Shown piece after piece: positions 57,494 to 64,000 of a stretch of 64,000 nucleotides of DNA. Numbering within the stretch: the first letter of the stretch is position 1; each line of letters starts with the position of its first letter. The notes below the pieces were generated by a model that made no database searches, had not been told where the DNA came from, and was given only the letters and a program-made list of their open reading frames with translations. This DNA is from Hirsutella rhossiliensis (lineage: Eukaryota; Ascomycota; Sordariomycetes; Hypocreales; Ophiocordycipitaceae): positions 7,688,001-7,752,000 of the forward strand of contig NW_025408667.1 in the NCBI RefSeq assembly GCF_020360975.1. The letters are read 5' to 3'. The position numbers and the translations under genes are program-made.

Positions 57494-58451
57494 TGTGGCT
57501 GGGTTGTCGAGCCAAGGTGCTGCGTTGAGTGTAAAGGAGTAGAGAGAACGTGCGGAGGAAGGGAAGAGTGTGAAGGAAGAAGGGTGAGGGGGGAGGAAAT
57601 GAGAGACGGGAGGGGGAAAGAGAGAGAATGTAGAGAGGAGAGTGAAAGGAGGAGGAGAGATGAGGGAAAGAAAATATAGCTCAAGCTAATCTCTACGGAA
57701 ACCCGTCGCAGGCTGGGCTTTGCCTCGTGTTCAGAGCGCAGCCCGAGGGTGGCAAGAGATAAGAGACCGCATGTTGCCAGGGCTGCAAACAGTGAGCCGT
57801 TCTTCGCTCCCGTTTGAATTTTGCAAAGATATAACAACTTGATCTGCAGGGTGTCTTCGGCTGCTGAATTGTCACCACGGAAACCGATTGCATAAGCGCG
57901 TCCTCCCCTCGACGTTCTATGAAACCTGCACTGACGCTTCAAGTGCCTGAATAGCATGGCAGAGGCCTTTAGCAACTGCATGTCCCAAAGAATTTTAGAG
58001 GCCGTCCGTTCATAACTTAAGTAACGACTGGAAGGCCAGATAATATATAAATAGCTAGATGATCCCTTGGTTAAAAGAACCTGGAGCTTTTCTACCCAGT
58101 CACTTATTCCTTCTTATTCTTCTACCTAATAAAGGTCTTTCCGGAACTTGCTATCTTCTCCATGCTACAAATGGGCAATAATGTTCGATATATATGATGG
58201 CTGAAATGCACATGTATTTTATCATTATCTCGTCTATGAATAGCCACTTCCTGTCCAAGTTCTTAATGCTACACTACTTTAAGGATGGACAGTCACGCAC
58301 GCACGCAGTGAGCAGAGCGGCTGCGAGGAGAGTGGATATTGGCATTACTGTGCCTATAACTCGTCTGGGCACCTCGGCAGTTATCCAGTCTGCAACATCG
58401 TTAATAAATCCTGCATACCCTTGAAACTTCTCCATAAGTGCTCCATGTGTC
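57494..58451. other. Intergenic, purine-rich leader and AT-richer DNA
   Basis: 57520-57680 is a nearly pure G/A tract on the plus strand, which is the CT-rich leader of the BTB gene. GC content then drops. A minus-strand 54-codon frame from an ATG at 58435 (with NDVADWITAEVPRRV) reads protein-like but has no recognised family and may be a gene remnant. Confidence 0.4.
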
Positions 58452-58822
58452 TTACGAGTAGATCAGGCAGTCGCTATTGCCACTAACACGAATAGAGCGG
58501 ATACTATCGAACCTATAGCGCTTGTCAGTTGATGGCTGTACTAGAAACAGAGAGATGGGATCGAGATCTTACAAAGGACCCTTTAAATTGGTGCACGGTC
58601 CAAATTCCAGAACGCGGGAAGAGCCATGGAAGTCGGGTTGCGTGTAAAGAATACCCTACGTTAATTATAGCCAGAATGTGAGCTACAAAGTGCCTGTAAA
58701 TCGTTACGTCCACCAGCCGGGAGGGCATTTACTGCAGCGAAAATATTGTCCTGCTGAACTCCGGCTGATTCTGCGGCCACGACAGTAGCAAAGACAGCGG
58801 CGAGGATATTAGCGGCGAGCAT
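58452..58822 (-). CDS. Tiny secreted protein, crystallin-like (Greek-key) candidate, three exons
   Basis: The exons are 58822..58733, 58655..58573 and 58512..58452, joined in frame to 77 aa. Exon 1 is a signal peptide (MLAANILAAVFATVVAAESAG). Exon 2 holds LYTQPDFHGSSRVLEFGPC and exon 3 ends VSGNSDCLIYS. Intron 2 is convincing (60 nt, GTAAGA, CTGAC branch, ATAG); intron 1 is less so (77 nt, GTAAAT). A TATATAT lies about 125 bp upstream. The pattern aromatic-x-QPDFxG, then C-TNL, then an x-C-LIY ending, resembles one beta/gamma-crystallin Greek-key motif pair found in small fungal secreted proteins. I judge this from motif spacing only. The protein is short for that family and may be truncated by the TAA. 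Function unknown; it lies 0.7 kb from the RIP-mutated block. Confidence 0.5.
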
Positions 58823-59559
58823 TCTGATGATGATGAAGTTTGTCTTGTTGGGATAAAGGCGACGAGACGAGGGGGGGCTGTCAAGGTTTCCGATGACTAG
58901 AGTAAAGGAGAAAATTAATTTTCACCGTGGATGAGAGTCCTTGAGCTATATATCCAAGCAGCACGCTCATAGACGCGTAAGACCAGGTACAAAAATGCTA
59001 TAGGAGTTATTAGGGCAGCAGCATCAGTCCAGCTAGCCCTGCTAATGCTTACGACTAAGAGCTATAGAACATTATCTACTCTACAGAGGGTTGTAATCGC
59101 GCAGATGAGTTGCATGAACAGAAAGTGCTCTGCTAGCAGTGCTTACAATCCTAGCAAGGGCGCAGATATTTGCCGATGTTCCGAGACATATACAAGGACC
59201 TGCCGCGGGCCGCTAGAGTCAGTTTACACAATAAATTTTCAACCAGTGTAGTAAGCTTACATATGACGACTTTGCTCGTCACCGAGTGCACTCTGGTATA
59301 ATTGAGGTAGGCTGGGGGAAGTGCTGCCATGGTGGTAATGCCACTAAAAATGGACTCAGTCATTGAGGAGCTGCTTATGCAGCTAAATTTAGAAAGAATG
59401 TGGATCAAAAAGCTAAGGAACTCAGCAAGTCTTATCTTAAGATAAGCAGGAACATGGGTAATTAGTCCGTAGAGAAGGACAGAAGACGTTCTTAAGCGAA
59501 CAATAGCAGAGCGCTATGTAGACTTCTAAAAGTATTTTTACTGTGCCTCTTCCTTCTTC
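58823..59559. other. Transition zone to AT-rich DNA
   Basis: I see no firm gene. A minus-strand stretch at 59151-59408 has a short frame with a plausible intron (GTAAGC to CTGACTCTAG, 59264 to about 59214), but the joined reading ends at once. It may be a decayed small gene. Confidence 0.35.
58947..58953 (-). promoter_or_regulatory. TATA-like element of the tiny secreted-protein gene
   Basis: TATATAT about 125 bp upstream of the ATG at 58822 on the minus strand. Confidence 0.4.
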
Positions 59560-60879
59560 TTATTAACCCTACGTGTTAGCTAACCACGATCTTTATATGG
59601 TCCTCGATTCTATTCACCGCCTTCTACGCGCTACTAGCGGTTAATAGTATAAGCTTCGAGCGGAAGAGCTAGGTAGACTTAAAAATACTTATAGGTATTT
59701 ACTTATAAGCTACCTATACCTACCTACGGGCTATTTAGGGCTACTATAAATACTTAGTAGGTAGGTAAGTTTAAAATAGGTACCTAAATATATATATATA
59801 TATATTCGAGCTACCTATAAGTATTACCTATTTAGTTTTATTATATTAATCGTTTATACTTATCTTAGTACGAGGTACCTATAAAATATATATAGGCTAT
59901 ATAGCTAAAAGTAGTATTAAATTAAAGAGTAAGATCCTATAAATATTATTTATCCTTTACCTTAACTATCCTTTTAATATTTAAAGTCTTATTATTATAG
60001 TTAAATATTCTCCCTATATCTAGTTCTCTTTATAAAAGAGGCGACTATTACCTCTATTACTATATAGCCTTTTTCTCTCGCGAAGAGAGATACGAGAAGT
60101 GTATATAAAATGCACGAAGGTGAAATTAGAAGTAAGGGGTCGGATAGGCAGGGCAGAGATATTTAAATCTTACGGGGGCAGCAATTGTAGTAGGGGAGTG
60201 ATTGTTATATTGCCTTAATTATCCTTCTTTCCTCTATCCAACGCCCCTATTTATACCCGTCTAGCATCTCAATTAATAAAGAAGATCCTGCTTAAAGAAG
60301 CTACTAATATCCTTTTAACTACTAAGCTTTTTGCCGGTTTTTTCCTTCCTTTATAGCCGTTTCCGGTATATCCGTCTTATCTCTCGCTACTTTATGCTTT
60401 CCCTTATGCCCCTACCCTCCTTTCTGCACCTCTTCTCGGCTCCTTCTTCTACACCGGGTGTTTTTAGCTTCCTTAGTCCCTCTTGCTAAGGGATATCTTC
60501 GAGAACTGCGAAATCAGGCCACGCTTCGCGACATACCCCCTTAGCTATGGCCTGCCCTTATAGTAAGGGCATAGCTAATACGGCTTTAGGCTGGTGAGCG
60601 TATAGAGGAGGTTCTTAGCTCTGCACTTCTCCCTTTACTCGAGGAAAGCAGGGGCCCTTTCGGGTCCCTAGGCTCTTTTAGACCTACTTAAGGAAAAGGG
60701 GCTAAAGAGGGAAAGTCCTATAAGAAAGGGGCCTTCTTAGAAGGAAAAACCCAATTAAAATAGGGGGCCCTAAAGGGAAAAACCTCTTCCTTTTCTTGGC
60801 TATAGACGTTACCTTCTCGTACGGGCTATTAGCTCCTCTCGTAGACTCTTAAGGCGGGCCTCTAAGGATAGCTTCTCTT
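59560..60879. repeat. AT-rich, RIP-mutated block, possibly LTR/3' part of the copia element
   Basis: Base composition changes sharply near 59560-59640 to TA-rich DNA. There are no frames of useful length and many CTA/TAG/TAT words. It directly follows, on the minus strand, the end of the dead copia pol, so it should contain the 3' LTR or a second repeat. I could not define LTR ends because the partner LTR is outside the window. Confidence 0.5.
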
Positions 60880-60899
60880 AAACGTCTTCTAGCCTAATT

Positions 60900-61500
60900 T
60901 GCTATAAGAAGATAGCTAGCTTCTACTTCGGCAAGGGCTTTATAAGACCGTCGGCTTTTATTAATACCGTTAGAACCTAACGGACGGAAATAAGTCCCCT
61001 TTAGACCTCTTAGCGTAACTAATGCTAGTAGATATCGATATACCGTAGCCGGGTCGATAACTTACTATTTTCCGTAAGAATTTATATAGTCTACGTATTA
61101 TCGCATTCTATAGCTAATAGGGTCGGAATTTATAGTCGTAGAGATATTAATAGCTAGCTAAGGAAAATCGCTTCTTTTAACGCTTCTAAAAGAGCTAGTA
61201 GCTCTGCCTCCGTACTAGAAGTCGTAACGGTAGCCTACTTCGAAGCTCTCTAAGTAATAGTTCCTCTAAAAAAGGATATAATATACCCCTATAAGCTCTT
61301 TCTATCTAAGGAATTATCTATAAAGGACGAATCGCTCGAATAGAGGAAGATTTCGGCAGCTAATTTCTTCCTTTCTTACCCTCCTAAGTATAGACTATAT
61401 AATCTCGTTAAATAGAGATAAAGGATAGCTCTGTCTACTGCTTCTTAATGCCTAGGGCTAGGATTCTAGTTATGCCTAGCTAGCCGGGAGACCGTAAAAG
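60900..61500 (-). pseudogene. Dead copia RNase H region
   Basis: Minus-strand phrases ATVTTSSTEAELLALLEALKEA at about 61160-61240 and LSTRLRYIDIY, then KADGLIKPLPK at about 60930-61060. These are the classic copia RNase H end motifs, with internal stops. Confidence 0.88.
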
Positions 61501-61749
61501 AGATATCCGGTCTAGTAGAAATAGCTAAAAAAGCAGGGAGCCTACCTTCTATTAATATTAGTGTTTCTCTTGCTCCCTAGCTTAAAAGGACGGATTAGGT
61601 AAAAGCTCTTCGTTTAATAGAGGCGTAGAGGGAAGCTTCTTATCGAGGGAATTAAGGAGGAATTTATAAGCGACCTTATCGATATAGGCGTCCTAGGTAA
61701 GCTAGATAGTCCGTTAGGACCTATTCCGAAGGATTCGTATCCCTAGGAA

Positions 61750-62400
61750 CTACTTTAGCTCCCTTAGCCTAGTTATCTTATACCTTTATTATAGGCCTTA
61801 TATAGCCTCCCTAGCAGCAGCTTCTTCCTCTTTTAGGTAGGCCTAGATAATATTATCGACGTAAAAGAAGACCGTGATTTTACCCTTTTATATTATACAC
61901 GGTTCCTAAGGGACTTTCTTAAAGCCTAGGGCTTCGAGGGAACCTATTAAATGCTATTGCTAAAGAAGGGGTGATCTTCGTAGTCTATATAGAGCTTTCC
62001 TAAGCCGTAGAACCTTTCCTAGCTATTAGAAGCTTAGTAGAGGGCGTATATAGATAACTTCTTCTTCCTCGAGTAGGCAGTTAATAAAGGCGTTAACTAT
62101 ATCTATCTAATCGAGTTCGAGGTCGAATTCTGCTACTATAGCTATAAGGGTCCGAAAAGATATCCCTACTAGGGTAGTTGCCCTAGTAGGAAGATCCCCT
62201 TTTTCCTACTAGTTCCCGTAGATAACTAGCCGGGCTTTATACTTTTAAAGGAAGCCGTGTTTATTAGTCTTATAGATAAAGACCTACTTATAGCTAAGGA
62301 CCTATTTTCCTCTTACCTTTTCCTTAAGGACTTCTTCGAAAGACCCTATCTCTTCGTGTAAGGCTAGGTGGTCTTTCTAGGCCTAGAAAAACTAGTCTCT
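61750..62400 (-). pseudogene. Dead copia reverse transcriptase region
   Basis: Phrases on the minus strand: YKARLV-type region blurred at about 62250, then RTLIAIVAEFDLELD, IDIVNAFINCLLEE, KALYRLRRSPLL and FFYVDNII. The catalytic box YVDD reads YVDN at 61852-61863 (GAT to AAT). Several Trp and Gln codons are TAG. Confidence 0.9.
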
Positions 62401-63099
62401 AAAGGGGTGTTTTTCTAGCTGCTTCTAGTTACTAGTAGGTCCGGGAGGTCTCTTTTATATACCTTCCTTGCTAATACTAGCTTAAAAAGCCGGCCTGCTA
62501 TAAACGCTCCGTGGGAACCGTCTTCTATTAGCGTTAGGTAGAAGTCGGAAAAACGATCGAAATAGGGGAAAGGTTAGTCTTCTTTTATATCGGGCCCTAT
62601 ACCTTCCTTTGCTTCTCGAAGTAAGGATAAAAAGGCAGCTAGATAATCCTTCGAGAAAGGTGCCTTTCCTACCCCCTTAAGGGTCGAGACAGGAAGACTA
62701 ACTAAGAAAGCTGCTTCTAGATCTTCTTCTTCCGTAAGAGGAGGCGTAGGTAGGCATACGTATTCTAGCTCTACCGCTTTCCTATAGTCTCCTTCTTTGT
62801 CTAGATTATCTAATCTAGCAGCTTCCTCTTTTTCTTCTTCGAAGTCGGCGTTATCCTCGACTACTTCGACGTTAGTTTCTTCTTCCGTTTCCTCGTCTAA
62901 GACCTCTTCTTAAGACTATTAGGAAGGGGGGATTTAGATCTTCTAAATTAGCTAACGTTATAAGAGTAAGAGGGGCTATTAATCCTTCTTTCCGTCGAAG
63001 AAGCTAGATTCGTCGAAAATTATATCCCTAGTCGAAATAACCTTCCGTAGAAGAGGAATCTAGATCCGGAAGATATTCGTAGAATTATACCTAACGAGG

Positions 63100-63900
63100 T
63101 AACTAATAAAGGCTCTAGGATTAAGCTTTCTTTTCTTCTTCCTTTTTAGCTATGCATCGGTAGTTATTGCGTATGCCTTGCAGCCGTAGGCACGAAGGTA
63201 GGCTAGCGAGGCCCTCTTCTTCGTAAAGAGCTCGAGTAGGGATTTCTAGTCTATTCCTTAGGTCTTAAAAAGGGTCTCTAGGTCCCTATAGTCCCTTAGG
63301 CCCCTAGGGTCCCTTAGGGTCCGGTTCCGAAGGTAATAGGCGGTCTTAACGACTTCCCTCTAAAGGTCGTATAGAAGCCTTATAGCAAGTCTTATTATAC
63401 GGGCCCTTTCTATTATAGCACCCCCTAATCTTTCTGCCCCTCCGTTCTAGGCCTAGGTATTCGGTGCTAACGGAAGGGGTAAAATGCCCCTTTTTCGAAG
63501 CTAATTTAAGATATCCTTCGTAAATAGCTCTCCGTTAGACCGTATCTTCTTTACCTCGTGAAGTAGGATTTTATCTAGTTAACGAAGTCCTTAAGGGCAG
63601 ACTAGTTATACTTACTTAGGTAGGTCCGTAAGAAATAGGGGAAAACTATTCCTAAAAAGGCGTCTATAAAAAACATTACCCTAACGAAGCTTTCTTAGTC
63701 CTTAGAGACGTCGGTCTAATCGACCTAAATTTCCTTATACGGCTGGTCCGGCCGTATTAGGGTCCGTCTAGAAATTCGTCTCCTAGTCTTTCCTTAGCCG
63801 TAGTATTCGCATTTAACGGTCTTTAGGCCCCTTATTCGTACGCCTTATTATAGGCCTAGCTTATATAAAGCTAGGGGGCCCGGGTAACTAAGTCGTGCGT
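63100..63900 (-). pseudogene. Dead copia integrase region
   Basis: Minus-strand readable phrases include VD(stop)TDVSKD and FVRVMFFIDAFLGIVFPYF (core start), IRSNGELFTKDIL, and NGGAERLGGAIIERAR followed by YYLRNRT. In live copia integrases the second phrase carries the catalytic Asp as (S)DGGE or DNGGE. Here that codon is AAC (63534-63536). Confidence 0.85.
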
Positions 63901-64000
63901 GCTAAAGAAGACCGTCTCCTTAGGCTGCCGGAAGAGGGTCCTTTATAGTAGACCTATTCCTCTTAGTAGGGAAAGCTAACTTCTCGGGAGGTTCCTTCCT

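Larger units (their letters stand above)
60880..64000 (-). mobile_element. Ty1/copia LTR retrotransposon, pol remnant, RIP-inactivated, 5' part outside window
   Basis: Reading the minus strand with many stops ignored gives integrase, then reverse transcriptase, then RNase H. This is the copia order. TGG and CAG codons appear as TAG, and Asp codons as Asn, the result of G-to-A on the coding strand (C-to-T on the other), with CpA loss, as RIP produces. No frame of even 60 codons survives. The gag region and 5' LTR lie beyond the right edge. Confidence 0.93.

Noticed and set aside
58440..58735. Alternative reading of the tiny secreted gene through a second frame (with LTSAIGSIVSALFV)
   Set aside because: It meets a TGA and lacks the clean donor, branch and acceptor set that the chosen exon 2/3 joint has.
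1..64000. CRISPR array, bacterial operon or phage structure
   Set aside because: The DNA is eukaryotic nuclear by introns and gene families. The tandem repeats found are minisatellites without unique spacers.

Overview
This window is nuclear DNA of a filamentous ascomycete, most likely a Sordariomycete and probably Hypocreales. The signs are genes with few short introns (mostly 40-60 nt, GTRNGT donors, TGCTAAC or CTGAC branch sites), a fungal Zn2Cys6 regulator, a PDR-type ABC pump, a GIT1-type transporter, and a Ty1/copia element destroyed by C-to-T changes typical of repeat-induced point mutation (RIP). I cannot name the species.

Layout. 1-1185 (-): 3' part of an unknown gene that runs off the left edge. 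2128-2988 (+): unknown acidic-repeat protein. 4495-6077 (-): RRM protein. 8260-9552 (+): alpha/beta hydrolase. 10082-10690 (-): gamma-glutamylcyclotransferase-like protein. 11704-13684 (-): five-exon GIT1-like transporter. 16519-20920 (-): PDR/CDR ABC transporter, divergent from a Zn2Cys6 factor at 22183-24499 (+). 24500-29815: no gene seen. 29816-31441 (-): Ran1/Ksp1-like kinase. 31442-40306: no gene seen. 40307-40882 (+): secreted eight-cysteine protein. 40883-47334: no gene seen. 47335-50276 (-): Prp4-type splicing kinase. 51073-51399 (+): Tma7, with a GC-AG intron. 52358-53476 (+): PAQR/hemolysin-III membrane protein, tail to tail with a TFIIIC Tfc6-like subunit at 53514-55928 (-). 56356-57493 (-): BTB protein. 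58452-58822 (-): tiny three-exon secreted protein. From about 59560 to the right edge: an AT-rich, RIP-mutated block holding a dead copia pol on the minus strand.

How the genes relate. Most of the set is housekeeping: splicing, Pol III transcription, ribosome-associated factor, nutrient kinase and transport. The clearest functional module is the divergent ABC transporter and Zn2Cys6 regulator, arranged like a drug or metabolite efflux unit with a local regulator. There is no full biosynthetic cluster here. The hydrolase and the GGCT-like enzyme are isolated. The two secreted proteins and the RIP-mutated edge give the right half an accessory, heterochromatin-bordered character.

Exon joins were worked out by hand from reading frame, splice motifs and protein continuity, with no transcript evidence. 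Several genes (the left partial gene, Tma7, the crystallin-like gene, and the small exons of the regulator and transporter) only appear when introns or the window edge are taken into account.
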